A DNA stretch of 64,000 nucleotides from Duganella rivi (lineage in GTDB: Bacteria; Pseudomonadota; Gammaproteobacteria; Burkholderiales; Burkholderiaceae_D). Positions 1 through 8,587 of the stretch are shown in pieces. The notes under the pieces were generated by a model. That model worked only from the letters and a program-made list of their open reading frames with translations. It was not told where the DNA came from and ran no database searches. The position numbers and the translations under genes were made by a program. The stretch covers positions 331,029 through 395,028 of the forward strand of contig NZ_WWCK01000006.1 in NCBI RefSeq assembly GCF_009857435.1, written 5' to 3'. Positions within the stretch are counted from its first letter, which is position 1; each line of letters opens with the position of its first letter.

Positions 1-1241
1 CCGCGCCAGAAGCGTTCAAACAGCATGGGCAGGCCGGCATCAGCGACACCCGCGCCGTTGTCGGCCAAGGTCAGCACCGCTTGATCGCGCAGAATGTGCA
101 GGCCGATGCGCAATTGCGTCGCGCCTTCCGCGTGGCGCAGCGTGTTGTTGAACAGATTGCGCAGCAGCTGGCGTAGGCGCACCGTATCGCCTTCGATGGT
201 CATTGCGGCAGGCGTGTCGGTGATGATTTCCATACCGGCCAGCGCCATCGGTTCGCGCCACTTGTGCACTTCGCTGGCCAGCAGCGTCACCAGATCCAGC
301 GCCTCGCGCCGATAATCGAAGGCGCCTACTTCCGACAGCGTGATCTGGCGCATGTCTTCCACCAGGCGGGTCAGCGTCGCCACCTCGTCCATCAACGCCC
401 GCAGGCTGTTGACGTCGATCGGCTCGATACCGTCTTCCATCGCTTCCAGCTGCGCTTGCAGTACCGACAGCGGCGTGCGCAGCTCGTGCGAGATATCGGC
501 CATGAAGTGGCGGCGCAGCGCTTCGTTGCTTTCCAGCGTGGCGACCATGATGTTGAAATTGCGCGCCAGCGTGCCCAGTTCATCGCGCTGCGCATGCGGC
601 ACGCGCACGCCGTAATCGCCGGCAGCGACCTTGGATGCCGCCGCAATCAAGCGCCGCGTCGGCGCCACAAAGCTGCGCGCCAGCAGGATCGCCGCCAGCG
701 CGGCCAGCACCAGCGTCAGCAAGCCGATAAACAAGCTGTCGCGCTGCTGCTGCATCTGGAAAGTCTGCTCGGCCTCTTCCTGCAAGCCGCGCAAAGGCGC
801 ACCGGCCAGCGTGCCGACTGCGACGCCGTTGACCAGCACCGGCTGGTAGCGCAAGTCATCGCCAGTCTGCAAATTGCCTGCGAGGTGATTGCCCTGTTGA
901 TCGTACAGGCCGAGACGGCGCGGCGCCTTGTCGGGCACCGCGTAGTAAATGGAGTCGCCGCCGGGGCGCGGAGAAGTGGCGCGCTCGCGGCCGATGGCGC
1001 CGGTATAGCGCTCCCAGGCCTCGCGGTTATTGCGGATAAAGTCCCAGTTGCCGTGCTCCTGGTAGGCACGCGAGAACTCGAAGGCCATCGCCTCCATGCG
1101 GCGCGCCTCGACTTCATTCAGATAGCCCTGGAAGCCGCGCTTAAAACTCCAGCGCGTGCCCAAGCCAACGCCCACCGCTGTCAGCATGCTGACGATCAGC
1201 AGTGAAAGAAACAAGCGGGCAGTGATACCGATCTTGACCAT
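1..1241 (-). CDS. BaeS-like sensor histidine kinase, 3' end outside the window
   Basis: Inner-membrane sensor kinase of a two-component system; the gene begins with ATG at 1241 and runs off the left edge after about 413 residues. An N-terminal membrane segment (about residues 8-28) and a second one (about 167-188) bracket a periplasmic sensor region. They are followed by a HAMP-like linker, the HisKA phosphoacceptor motif SHELRTP (His about 252) and the ATPase N/G1 box DNGAGV (about 394), then FERFWRG. The G2 end of the ATPase domain lies beyond the window, so truncation is by the window, not by mutation. The order of domains and the HisKA region resemble BaeS, but the ligand and the response regulator cannot be read here; a cognate regulator may lie upstream or downstream outside the window. 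Confidence 0.85.
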   Translation of the reverse strand, partial: MVKIGITARLFLSLLIVSMLTAVGVGLGTRWSFKRGFQGYLNEVEARRMEAMAFEFSRAYQEHGNWDFIRNNREAWERYTGAIGRERATSPRPGGDSIYYAVPDKAPRRLGLYDQQGNHLAGNLQTGDDLRYQPVLVNGVAVGTLAGAPLRGLQEEAEQTFQMQQQRDSLFIGLLTLVLAALAAILLARSFVAPTRRLIAAASKVAAGDYGVRVPHAQRDELGTLARNFNIMVATLESNEALRRHFMADISHELRTPLSVLQAQLEAMEDGIEPIDVNSLRALMDEVATLTRLVEDMRQITLSEVGAFDYRREALDLVTLLASEVHKWREPMALAGMEIITDTPAAMTIEGDTVRLRQLLRNLFNNTLRHAEGATQLRIGLHILRDQAVLTLADNGAGVADAGLPMLFERFWR

Positions 1242-1374
1242 CAGGCCATTAAGCCACGATGCCCAAAGCGGTTCAAGCGTGCAACTTAAAACTGCCGGGA
1301 TTCTTCACAGAAACTCCACATTTGCATGTGTAATCTTGTTAGTCCGGCATAGGTTCTTGCTGCGGTTTCATAGC

Positions 1375-1399
1375 GGCCGGCGCAAACAATGCGCCGGCC
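1375..1399. terminator. Perfect 10-bp-stem hairpin after the TonB receptor gene
   Basis: A perfect inverted repeat with 10-bp arms (1375-1384 and 1390-1399) and a 5-base loop lies 11 bases downstream of the receptor stop codon. On the receptor's strand no clear T-run follows it, so it is either an imperfect terminator or a 3'-end stabilising hairpin. Confidence 0.5.
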
Positions 1400-1409
1400 T
1401 TCTTCACAC

Positions 1410-4127
1410 TTACAGCTTGTAGTTCAGACCCAGCAGAATCTGACGGCCGTAAGTGGTGTAGCGCTCAGGCGCGTAGGAGCCGCCCGAGAATGGATCGCCC
1501 TGGCGGGTTTGGTACGGCGAGTTGTTCAGGTTGTTCACCTGGAACAGGAACGACAAGCCTTTGTACGTACCCTCCTCGATCGCATAGCCCAGCTGCAGGT
1601 CGATCTGGCGCTCGGCCAGAATCTCGCTGAAGGCGCGCTGTGCAAACAGGCCGGTCACCTCGCCGCGATACGCCGAACGGTAGCGGCGGCTGGCGCGCGC
1701 CGAGTAGCCGTCCTTCTCGTAGTACACGGTGAAGTTGGAGACCACGCCCGACAGGCCAGGCAGCTTTTCCTTGGTGCCGGGGCCATTCGGATGGATCGAG
1801 CTCTCGGTGCCGGACATGCTGCCGGTCACGCCAAAGCCATCCAGCGGCGCCCACAGCAAGCCCGCATCGATCGCGCCCGACAGCTCAACGCCTTTCACCA
1901 GGCCGCCGGTGCCGTTGGCTGGGCGGTTCAGGGTGCCGATATCCTGGATCGGAATCACCGCCGATGGATTAGGGAAGCCGGCAAAGCTGAACGCGGTCTG
2001 CTGGTTGTAGATGTAGCTTTGCAGTTTCTTGTACCACAGCGCGCCGGCGATGTAGCTGCGCTTGCCGATGTACTTCTCCATCGACAGATCGTAGGAATTG
2101 GCGCGCCATGGTTCCAGATTCGGATTGCCGCCGCTGCCGTTCCACATGCGGGTGGTGGCGTCGACACCGCCCGAGATACCGGCACGCATGTCCGACATCT
2201 GCGGACGCGCCACGGTCTTGGCGGCGCCGAAGCGCAGGTTGGTGGTGGACAGGTACTTGTCGAGGTCGAAGTTCAGATTCAAGCTCGGCAGCACGTCGGT
2301 GTAGTTGGAACCACCGCTGATGGTGCCCAGCTTGCCCGCGTTGACGGTGGCGCCGCGCGATTTCTGATCGACATTGACCGCTTGCAGGCCCAGCGCGCCG
2401 CGCACCGGCACCGGGCCGAGATCGGCGTCGATGCCCAGTTTGGCATAGGCGGTGGCGATCTTTTCGGTCACGCCCCAGTCTTGCAATGCCTGGTCGTCAG
2501 GACGGTCAGGCTGCTTGTCGTAGTACTTGTTGAGCACGCCCAGCACGTCGTAGCTCATCACCGCAGGGATGCCGGCAAACGCCAGCGAGGTCGATGGTTG
2601 CAGCAAGTCCGACGACACGGTAGCCGGCGCGCGGCCGTTTTTCAGGAACCAGTAGTTGTTGGTGTCGGCGTGGGTTTTCTCGCGCTTGCTGAAGTTGACG
2701 CCGCCTTCGAGGCTGCGGAACATGCCGTCCAGCTCTTTCTTGGCCGAGAACTTGGCCGAGCTCAGCGTGTCTTCCACGATAGGGTGGTGCATGTCTGCAT
2801 CTTTGCCCCAGCCGCCGACGTCGGTCAGCTTGACGATCTTCGGATCGGTGTAGTTGAAGCTCGGCGTAAAGGTCGGCAAGCCGCTGCCAGTCGGAATGTT
2901 GAACTGGAAGGCGTTGTCGGTGATGTGCGAACCAGCTGGGCCGAGGCCGGCGTAGGTTTCCAGCACTTCTTCGCGGCGCTTGGCGGTCGAGTGCGACAGG
3001 TCGCCGATCAAGGTCCAGCCATCTTTCTTGAAGGTGTTGTTCCAGCCCAGTGCGCCCAGCTTGTCCTTGCGCTGGTTGTAGTCGTTACGCACAATCGGTT
3101 CGAGATTGACCAGCTTGCCGCCCACCAGCAGGCGCGTGCCACCGATGGTTTGCACTACTGGGTCGCTGTAGGTGACGTCGCTCCACTGGTGCGAGTTCCA
3201 CATCATGCCGCGCATGGTGGTGTTCTGCTTGAACTCGGAGTAGTACAGGTCGACCGTACTGCGGAATTCTTTCGATGGTCGGTATTCGATCACACCCATC
3301 AGGCCGTCGCGCTTTTGCTCGCGCGAGGAGGCGGTGACTTCGGCGCCTTTCAACGCCACCACGTCTTCCATGCCGGCCGGCAGCTTGTTGTCGCGGCCCC
3401 ACCACCATGATTTGTATTCTTTCTGCTGGCCCGGCGAGTCAAGGTGAGCATAGCCCACTGCCACACCCAGCGTGTTGTTGAGGAACTGATCCACGTACGA
3501 GGCGCTCAAACGGTTGCCATTGGCCGAGGTGTTGGAGTTCAGTTTGCCGTTGGAGTTGTGCTCGCCGCGCACGTTCAGCACCACGGTGCGCTGGCGAACG
3601 TCAAGCGGACGCACGGTTTGCAGATCCACGGTGCCCGACAGGCCGCCCGACACCAGCGAGGCGTCCGGCGTTTTATAAACGGTGACGCCGTTGATCAGTT
3701 CCGACGGATACTGGTCATATTCCGCGCCACGGTTGTTGCTGGTCGAGACTTGCTCGCGGCCGTTCAGCAGCGTGGTGGAAAAGTCAGGTGCCAGGCCGCG
3801 AATCGAAATCACCTGCGCGCGGCCTTCAACGCGCTGCGCGGTCAAGCCAGCCAGGCGGGCGATCGATTCCGCAATCGATACGTCAGGCAGCTTGCCGATG
3901 TCTTCGGCGGTGACGGCTTCCACAATGGAGTCAGCATCGCGCTTGATCGCCATCGAGGTTTCGATACTGCGGCGGATACCGGTTACCACCACTTCCTGTA
4001 CCGCGCCGTCTTCGGCCTTCGTCGCGGCGGCCTGCTGCGCGTGGGCCGGGCTGCTGGCGGCAAACGCCAGTGCGGCGCAAGCGGCAGCGATGGGTGTCAT
4101 CCTGATTGCATAGTTCTGATTGTTCAT
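1410..4127 (-). CDS. TonB-dependent receptor, carbohydrate type (glucan locus)
   Basis: Outer-membrane TonB-dependent receptor of about 905 residues, expected to import oligosaccharides released by the neighbouring GH30 enzyme. A signal peptide ending near SSPAHA is followed by a TonB-box-like stretch (EVVVTGIRRS, about residues 47-56), a plug domain (KLPDVSIAESIARLAG; ISIRGLAPD) and a beta-barrel ending in an aromatic-rich strand with terminal NYKL. Two ATGs are possible (4133 and 4127). I prefer 4127 because the GTGAG ribosome site abuts the first ATG but sits about 6 bases from the second. The N-terminal plug features resemble the carbohydrate TonB receptors common in Xanthomonas and Caulobacter. 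A LacI-type palindrome lies about 245 bases upstream. The substrate is inferred from context. Confidence 0.9.
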   Translation of the reverse strand: MNNQNYAIRMTPIAAACAALAFAASSPAHAQQAAATKAEDGAVQEVVVTGIRRSIETSMAIKRDADSIVEAVTAEDIGKLPDVSIAESIARLAGLTAQRVEGRAQVISIRGLAPDFSTTLLNGREQVSTSNNRGAEYDQYPSELINGVTVYKTPDASLVSGGLSGTVDLQTVRPLDVRQRTVVLNVRGEHNSNGKLNSNTSANGNRLSASYVDQFLNNTLGVAVGYAHLDSPGQQKEYKSWWWGRDNKLPAGMEDVVALKGAEVTASSREQKRDGLMGVIEYRPSKEFRSTVDLYYSEFKQNTTMRGMMWNSHQWSDVTYSDPVVQTIGGTRLLVGGKLVNLEPIVRNDYNQRKDKLGALGWNNTFKKDGWTLIGDLSHSTAKRREEVLETYAGLGPAGSHITDNAFQFNIPTGSGLPTFTPSFNYTDPKIVKLTDVGGWGKDADMHHPIVEDTLSSAKFSAKKELDGMFRSLEGGVNFSKREKTHADTNNYWFLKNGRAPATVSSDLLQPSTSLAFAGIPAVMSYDVLGVLNKYYDKQPDRPDDQALQDWGVTEKIATAYAKLGIDADLGPVPVRGALGLQAVNVDQKSRGATVNAGKLGTISGGSNYTDVLPSLNLNFDLDKYLSTTNLRFGAAKTVARPQMSDMRAGISGGVDATTRMWNGSGGNPNLEPWRANSYDLSMEKYIGKRSYIAGALWYKKLQSYIYNQQTAFSFAGFPNPSAVIPIQDIGTLNRPANGTGGLVKGVELSGAIDAGLLWAPLDGFGVTGSMSGTESSIHPNGPGTKEKLPGLSGVVSNFTVYYEKDGYSARASRRYRSAYRGEVTGLFAQRAFSEILAERQIDLQLGYAIEEGTYKGLSFLFQVNNLNNSPYQTRQGDPFSGGSYAPERYTTYGRQILLGLNYKL

Positions 4128-4148
4128 TGTCATCTCACTCTTATAGTT

Positions 4149-4354
4149 TTAACGGAAAGGCTGTGGTGCGGTGCTGCTGGTCATCCAGTCCTGCAACGGC
4201 TGGTGCACTTCGTACTGCTGGCTGCCGAAGGACTTGAAAAGGGTTTCGATATCGCTTAGCGACGCGGTGGTGAAATCGAGCTTGAATACGGGCGCGGTCC
4301 TTGTAGCGGGGTCAAGGCCAAGAAGGCCAAACTCAAAATCGCGCGAAAAACCAT
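4149..4354 (-). pseudogene. Small frameshifted secreted-protein ORF between GH30 and TonB receptor
   Basis: An ideal ribosome site (AGGAGGT, complement of 4361-4367) sits 6 bases before an ATG at 4354. It opens a signal-peptide-like start (MVFRAILSLAFLALTPLQG) and then reaches a stop at 4256-4258 after 32 residues. In another frame the same strand continues a protein-like stretch (PVFKLDFTTASLSDIETLFK and onward) to a stop at 4149, just before the receptor gene. Joining the two frames near 4290-4300 gives a secreted protein of about 67 residues. I do not recognise the family. It may be a frameshifted small gene, the remnant of a longer deleted gene, or a translated leader. The function is unknown. 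Confidence 0.4.
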
Positions 4355-4372
4355 CCCCTGACCTCCTCAATA

Positions 4373-4386
4373 TGGAAGCGCTTCCA
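4373..4386. promoter_or_regulatory. LacI-family operator (perfect 14-bp palindrome)
   Basis: TGGAAGCGCTTCCA is a perfect palindrome with the central CG typical of LacI/GalR-family sites. It lies between the GH30 gene and the small ORF/TonB receptor and would control the receptor. A near-identical site (5948-5961) precedes the GH30 gene. No LacI-family regulator gene is in the window. Confidence 0.75.
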
Positions 4387-4424
4387 AGCACAAGGTGAAA
4401 AAAAGCTGCCCCAGGCAGCACCGG

Positions 4425-5882
4425 TTATTTCCAGGTAAATGTGGCGACGCTGGCCGCCGGCAAGGTGTAATCGAAACTGCGCTGACCGACGCGCACCGCG
4501 AAACTGCGCGGCTCTTTGGCCGAGTTCACTACCAGCAGTGCCACCGAACCATCGTCGGCGTTGCGGAAGGCCACCGTGTCGAGCTGGTCGTAGCCGCTGG
4601 TAGAGGCGATGCGGCGCGCACCTTGGCGCACGAAGCGGCTGGCGTGGGCCAGGGCGTAGTACTCCTCGTTGCGGGTGATCTTGCCGTCGCGCGAGTCGAT
4701 GGTGACCACGCCGCGGCAATCGTTGCAGCCGCCGAGGTGCGGGCCGTCGTTTTCATCGAGCGCGAGGTTCCACAGCAGCACGCCCTTGGCCCAGCCGCGC
4801 GTGGTGCCGATCACCAGCACCTTGGCGAAGTGCTGCAAATTGTCGGACCACTTCGGCGCCCATTTGCCGCCCGAGCATTCGGTGAAGAAGGTTTCCTTGT
4901 CCGGCCAGCGGTCGTGCAATGCCGACTGCACGCGCACGTCGCCGCCGTAGCAGTGCCATGCGACACCTGCGACGTACTTGTTGGCGACAGGATCTTTCAG
5001 CACATCGGCCGGCGAGCCGGGTTCATCCCAGTTGTGATCCCAATCGAGGATCTTGGTTTGCGGATGCTCTTTCGCCAGCACCGGGCCGAGATGGCCGCCG
5101 ATGAACGCGGCGCGCTTGGCAGGATCAACGCGCATGCCCGGATAATCTTTCGGCTCGAAGTGCGGTTCGTTTTGCAGGGTCAGTGCATAGATCGGTACGC
5201 CTTCCTTTTTATACGCGCTGACGTAGCGCGACAGGTAGTTGGCGAACGGTACGAAGGCTTCCGGCTTCAGCGTGCCTTGGATCAAACTATCGGTAGACTT
5301 CATCCAGCCCGGTGCGCTCCATGGCGAGGCCATCACGCGCAGCTTGGGATTGATGGCCAGCGCGGCCTTGGTAATCGGCAGTACATCGGCGCGGTTGGCG
5401 TCGATGGAGAAGTGCTTGAGTTCCGAGTCGGTCTGGCCCGGCGGCATATCGTCAAAGCTGTAGTGGTGGCGCGAGAAATCGGATGCGCCGATAGTCAGGC
5501 GCGTGAAGCTGAAACCGGCGCCGGGCGCTTTGCCGAACAGATCGTTGAGCAAGGCGCTGCGCTGCTGCTCGTTCAGTTTGTTCTGCATCAGCCAAGCGGA
5601 AGCATCGGTGATGGCGGCGCCGAAGCCGACCATTTCCTGGAAACGCTGCTTCGGATCGACTTCGATAATCGTGGCGGCCTTGGCGCTGGTCTTGAAGCTG
5701 GCGTCGGCGTTACGCGCCAGCAGTTGGGACTGGTCGCCAGTGGTAATCCACGCCTGCACGGTCTGCGCCTGCACCGCACCGGCGCAGGCGAACAGCAGCG
5801 CTGCGAGCAGCTGGGAGAGGGGCTTGAAAGACGACGGGCGCAACGCTCCATCGCCCCGCGTTACTGGGCTGGCTGTCAACAT
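4425..5882 (-). CDS. GH30-family glucosylceramidase / beta-glucanase
   Basis: Secreted glycoside hydrolase family 30 enzyme of 485 residues, cleaving beta-glucosidic bonds (glucosylceramide or beta-1,6-glucan; the subfamily cannot be decided by eye). An N-terminal hydrophobic segment (LLAALLFACAGAVQA) ends a signal peptide of about 40 residues. QEMVGFGAAITDASAW is the family's N-terminal signature. LTLQNEP (Glu about 247) carries the acid/base and FFTECSGG (Glu about 340) the nucleophile. A C-terminal beta-sandwich ends in FTWK. The ATG at 5882 has GAGGAG about 5 bases upstream. The gene lies upstream of the TonB receptor on the same strand. A LacI-type operator stands 66 bases before its start and another just after its stop, so the two genes are probably co-induced by a beta-glucoside. 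Confidence 0.9.
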   Translation of the reverse strand: MLTASPVTRGDGALRPSSFKPLSQLLAALLFACAGAVQAQTVQAWITTGDQSQLLARNADASFKTSAKAATIIEVDPKQRFQEMVGFGAAITDASAWLMQNKLNEQQRSALLNDLFGKAPGAGFSFTRLTIGASDFSRHHYSFDDMPPGQTDSELKHFSIDANRADVLPITKAALAINPKLRVMASPWSAPGWMKSTDSLIQGTLKPEAFVPFANYLSRYVSAYKKEGVPIYALTLQNEPHFEPKDYPGMRVDPAKRAAFIGGHLGPVLAKEHPQTKILDWDHNWDEPGSPADVLKDPVANKYVAGVAWHCYGGDVRVQSALHDRWPDKETFFTECSGGKWAPKWSDNLQHFAKVLVIGTTRGWAKGVLLWNLALDENDGPHLGGCNDCRGVVTIDSRDGKITRNEEYYALAHASRFVRQGARRIASTSGYDQLDTVAFRNADDGSVALLVVNSAKEPRSFAVRVGQRSFDYTLPAASVATFTWK

Positions 5883-5947
5883 GCTGTCTCCTCGTGCAGA
5901 CGGATCGTGGTCCGCCTATCTATCATTTGCTTCACTTGTGAAGTAAG

Positions 5948-5961
5948 TGGAAGCGTTTCCA
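5948..5961. promoter_or_regulatory. LacI-family operator upstream of the GH30 gene
   Basis: TGGAAGCGTTTCCA differs from the perfect palindrome at 4373-4386 by one base and lies 66 bases before the GH30 start codon, a normal place for a LacI-type repressor site. The surrounding 5883-6052 region is AT-richer and otherwise holds nothing I recognise. Confidence 0.75.
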
Positions 5962-6052
5962 TTTGTTGAAAGAACTATAGCACCGGCAAATATTTGATGT
6001 CAACGAATGCGCCACGGGTGTGGTTGATGTGTGGGATTTTTGTCGGCGCAGC

Positions 6053-6706
6053 TCAACGCCATTGCAGTGGTTGATGAATTGAGGTGCACGGAATTTTTTC
6101 AGGCAACTGTGCATTCATAAGATGCACAGGACTCAGCAACTTAAACCAATGCGCTTGCTCAACAAGTTCACGTCCTGCGCGGCGATGGTCAGTACCAGGA
6201 ATCGGCACTACCAAGCCAAGCCGCACATCAGGACAATGCTTTCTCACCGCAGCCATCGCCGGGGCAAGATCGCGATCATTGGTACATATGACAGCCTGCT
6301 CGCACTGTCCAATGAAAGCCCCGCAGATCAAATCGCTGGCGAGGTTCACATCGGATTTCCGCTCTGTCAGTTTATAAACCAAAGCAACACGCTCATCGTC
6401 GGATGGGGGATGTACCAATCGAAGGTAAGACTTCGATAACTCCAACGCCCCCTCAATGACGCTCACCTTTTGCGGCGGCATCTTCCGTAAGGCTTGAAGA
6501 TATTTGCGTTGTCGACTTGGGGAGTCTCCATCATCACAAACGCGAACGAGTACAGGTGCGGTGTAGTACCGCACATCAACCACTTCAGCATCGGAACTCA
6601 GTACATGATTCTGAAAGAGCGCAAACAAATCCAGCCACTTGTATGGGGATTTTCTGAGCAAACCGTAGTAAAGATTGAAGCCGTCCACATAGACAATTGT
6701 CTTCAT
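6053..6706 (-). CDS. NYN domain (PIN-like) putative ribonuclease
   Basis: Protein of about 217 residues with an N-terminal NYN/LabA-type PIN-like nuclease domain. The start KTIVYVDGFNLYYG carries the first acidic residue (Asp about 7). VDVRYYTAPV, SDVNLASDLICGAF (Asp about 113-118) and ICTNDRDLAPAM (Asp about 137 and 139) carry the other acidic residues expected for metal binding. I chose ATG 6706 over 6727 because GGAGAG lies 4 bases upstream and the family start aligns. Members are thought to act on RNA, but substrates are mostly unknown. It lies on the same strand as rtcR, about 150 bases downstream, beside an RNA-repair cluster. That makes a role in RNA turnover attractive, but this is inference only. 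Confidence 0.8.
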   Translation of the reverse strand: MKTIVYVDGFNLYYGLLRKSPYKWLDLFALFQNHVLSSDAEVVDVRYYTAPVLVRVCDDGDSPSRQRKYLQALRKMPPQKVSVIEGALELSKSYLRLVHPPSDDERVALVYKLTERKSDVNLASDLICGAFIGQCEQAVICTNDRDLAPAMAAVRKHCPDVRLGLVVPIPGTDHRRAGRELVEQAHWFKLLSPVHLMNAQLPEKIPCTSIHQPLQWR

Positions 6707-6723
6707 GCCACTCTCCAGAAATG

Positions 6724-6742
6724 ACAAAGCCGCCTTACGGCG
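6724..6742 (-). terminator. Possible rtcR terminator hairpin
   Basis: A GCCGCC/GGCGGC stem with a 4-base loop lies between rtcR and the NYN gene. On the minus strand it is followed by a weak T-rich tail (TTTGTCATTT), so it may end rtcR transcripts. The T-run is short. Confidence 0.4.
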
Positions 6743-6854
6743 GCCTGTCGCTCGAAGAGCATCACGGCTAAACCGGACGGTCAGAGAGTGAGTGGTAAAT
6801 CATAGTAGGTCTGGCCAGCAGCGATGTCAAGCCGGCCCATCAAACGTGTGCGGC

Positions 6855-8447
6855 TTAGCGTGAGATGGTTTCCCAGTCGAGTTGGAAGCGGGCTAGGTAT
6901 TTTTTTAGACGGTCCGCATCGTTCGGTTTGGCTTTAGCGTCGCGCGAGACGGCGTAGAGTTTGCGCCCGGCGTCGGACATTGATTTCGAGGCGCGGCAGA
7001 CTTGGATTACTGAACGCAGTTGCAGCGCGTCGAATAGGTCCAGCCCTGCCACCGCTTCTGAGGACAGCACGCTTTCTAAATCAAACTCCGCCGTTTCTTC
7101 TTGATGGCGCCACTGCCGCTGCAGGCGTGCCAGCTCGCCTTCCACCACTTCATCGTTGATGCGCCCTGCTTCCGCCAGCGTCGCCATGCGCGTGACCGAT
7201 GCCGACAAATCGCGGAAATTGCCGCTCCACGCCGCCTGCGGCGACGCCGCGTAACGCATGTAGCGCTCGCGGGCCTCTTTGTTGAAGCGCGCAATCTGCC
7301 CCTGCTCCACGCCCACTTGCGTCAACAGATAATCGATGTTCGGCTCGATGTCTTCTGGCCTATCCACCAAGCCCGGCAACTCGTAAGTCCACAAATTGAT
7401 CCGTGCGAACAAATCTTCGCGGAAACGACCGGCCGCGACCTCGCGCGCCAAGTCACGATTGGTGCCGGCAATTAGTTGGAAATCGCTTTGCACTTCATTG
7501 TCGCCGCCCACCGGCAAGAAGCGTTTTTCTTCGACCGCCTTGAGCAGCATGGCTTGCTCATCCAAGCCCAGCTCGCCGATTTCATCAAGGAACAGCAAGC
7601 CCTTGTGCGCGGCCCGCAGCAAGCCCGGACGATCCGCCGACGCGCCCGTGAACGAACCTTTGATGTGGCCAAACAAGGTTGATCCAGCACCATCGCCATG
7701 CAAGGTCGCGCAGTTGATTTCTACGAAACGGCCGTCGATCTGGTGCCGCGCTTTTTTCAGTTCATACACGCGGCGCGCGAGGAAGGACTTACCCGCGCCG
7801 GTTGGCCCCATCAACAGCATCGGCGCTTTTGAACGAACCGCCACGCGCTCAATCTCATCAATCATCGCGTTGAAACGCGGGTTGCGCGTGGCGATGCCGG
7901 ACTTGAGGAAGGCCACGCCCGCCTCCTGCTCGCGCGAGAAGCGCTGCGCAATGCGGTCGTACTTGGACAAGTCCAAGTCAATCAACACCTGCGTGCCCGG
8001 CTCGCCCGGCCCCTGCCGGCGCGGCGGCGAGGTTTGCAGTAGGCGGCCGGGGAAGTAAAACGCTTCCGTCATCAGGAACAGGCAGATCTGCACTACGTGC
8101 GTGCCGGTGGTGATGTGGATCCAGTATTCCTCGTTCTCGGTATCGAAGCGGTAGGACTGGGCGAAGTCATACAGCGCGCTGTAAACCTGCTCGAAGTCCC
8201 ACGGATCGTCCATCGGCACATCGCGCAGTACCACCTTGGTTTCCGGCGACACCGTGCCGATATCGGCGGCCACCGAGTGCGCCAGCTGACCAAACCGGCC
8301 GCTGTACAGCAACTCAAAGCGATCCACCACGATGTCCGGGTGCTGCGTGATGGCTACCGACGGACGCCAGCGCTCCCAGCGCGCAGCCGCCTTCCCTGCA
8401 TCCAATTGCGTACCCACAAAGCCTATGACAACGATCTTCTTTTTCAT
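6855..8447 (-). CDS. rtcR: RtcR, sigma54-dependent activator of RNA repair genes
   Basis: Bacterial enhancer-binding protein of 530 residues. Residues 1 to about 180 form the RtcR-type CARF sensor domain (KKKIVVIGFVGTQLDAGK; WIHITTGTHVVQICLFLM). In studied RtcR this domain senses RNA ends and restrains the ATPase. The central AAA+ domain has Walker A GPTGAGKS (about 215), a sigma54-contact loop reading GSFTGA instead of the usual GAFTGA, and Walker B LLFLDEIGEL. The C-terminal 80 residues are the DNA-binding part. It is transcribed divergently from rsr-ncRNA-rtcB-rtcA, whose perfect -24/-12 promoter it should activate. The ATG at 8447 is preceded by AAAGGA at about 11 bases, inside a small inverted repeat (8456-8471). 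Confidence 0.95.
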   Translation of the reverse strand: MKKKIVVIGFVGTQLDAGKAAARWERWRPSVAITQHPDIVVDRFELLYSGRFGQLAHSVAADIGTVSPETKVVLRDVPMDDPWDFEQVYSALYDFAQSYRFDTENEEYWIHITTGTHVVQICLFLMTEAFYFPGRLLQTSPPRRQGPGEPGTQVLIDLDLSKYDRIAQRFSREQEAGVAFLKSGIATRNPRFNAMIDEIERVAVRSKAPMLLMGPTGAGKSFLARRVYELKKARHQIDGRFVEINCATLHGDGAGSTLFGHIKGSFTGASADRPGLLRAAHKGLLFLDEIGELGLDEQAMLLKAVEEKRFLPVGGDNEVQSDFQLIAGTNRDLAREVAAGRFREDLFARINLWTYELPGLVDRPEDIEPNIDYLLTQVGVEQGQIARFNKEARERYMRYAASPQAAWSGNFRDLSASVTRMATLAEAGRINDEVVEGELARLQRQWRHQEETAEFDLESVLSSEAVAGLDLFDALQLRSVIQVCRASKSMSDAGRKLYAVSRDAKAKPNDADRLKKYLARFQLDWETISR

Positions 8448-8455
8448 ATAAATAT

Positions 8456-8471
8456 TTATCCTTTAGGATAA
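8456..8471. promoter_or_regulatory. Inverted repeat over the rtcR ribosome site
   Basis: TTATCC-TTTA-GGATAA has 6-bp arms and lies 9-24 bases before the rtcR start. On the rtcR mRNA the right arm contains the Shine-Dalgarno-like AAGGA, so it could be either an operator or a hairpin that hides the ribosome site. Confidence 0.4.
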
Positions 8472-8535
8472 TTTATCATGAAATGCAAACGTAAGCCATT
8501 CTTAACATTCCTTTTAAATCAACGACATACATTGC

Positions 8536-8551
8536 TGGCACACCGCTTGCA
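8536..8551 (+). promoter_or_regulatory. Sigma54 (-24/-12) promoter of rsr-ncRNA-rtcBA
   Basis: TGGCACACCGCTTGCA matches the sigma54 consensus TGGCAC-N5-TTGCW exactly, with GG at -24 and GC at -12 in correct spacing. It stands about 37 bases before the rsr start and divergent to rtcR, the matching activator type. Transcription should begin about 11-12 bases downstream, near 8562. Confidence 0.93.
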
Positions 8552-8587
8552 ATAGAAGAGATAAAAATCGAAAACAAGGAAATGAAA

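Noticed and set aside
1389-3410. Long open frame on the plus strand opposite the TonB receptor gene
   Set aside because: Arg/Ala/Val-rich translation typical of the antisense of GC-rich genes; the minus strand has a full receptor with signal peptide and barrel.
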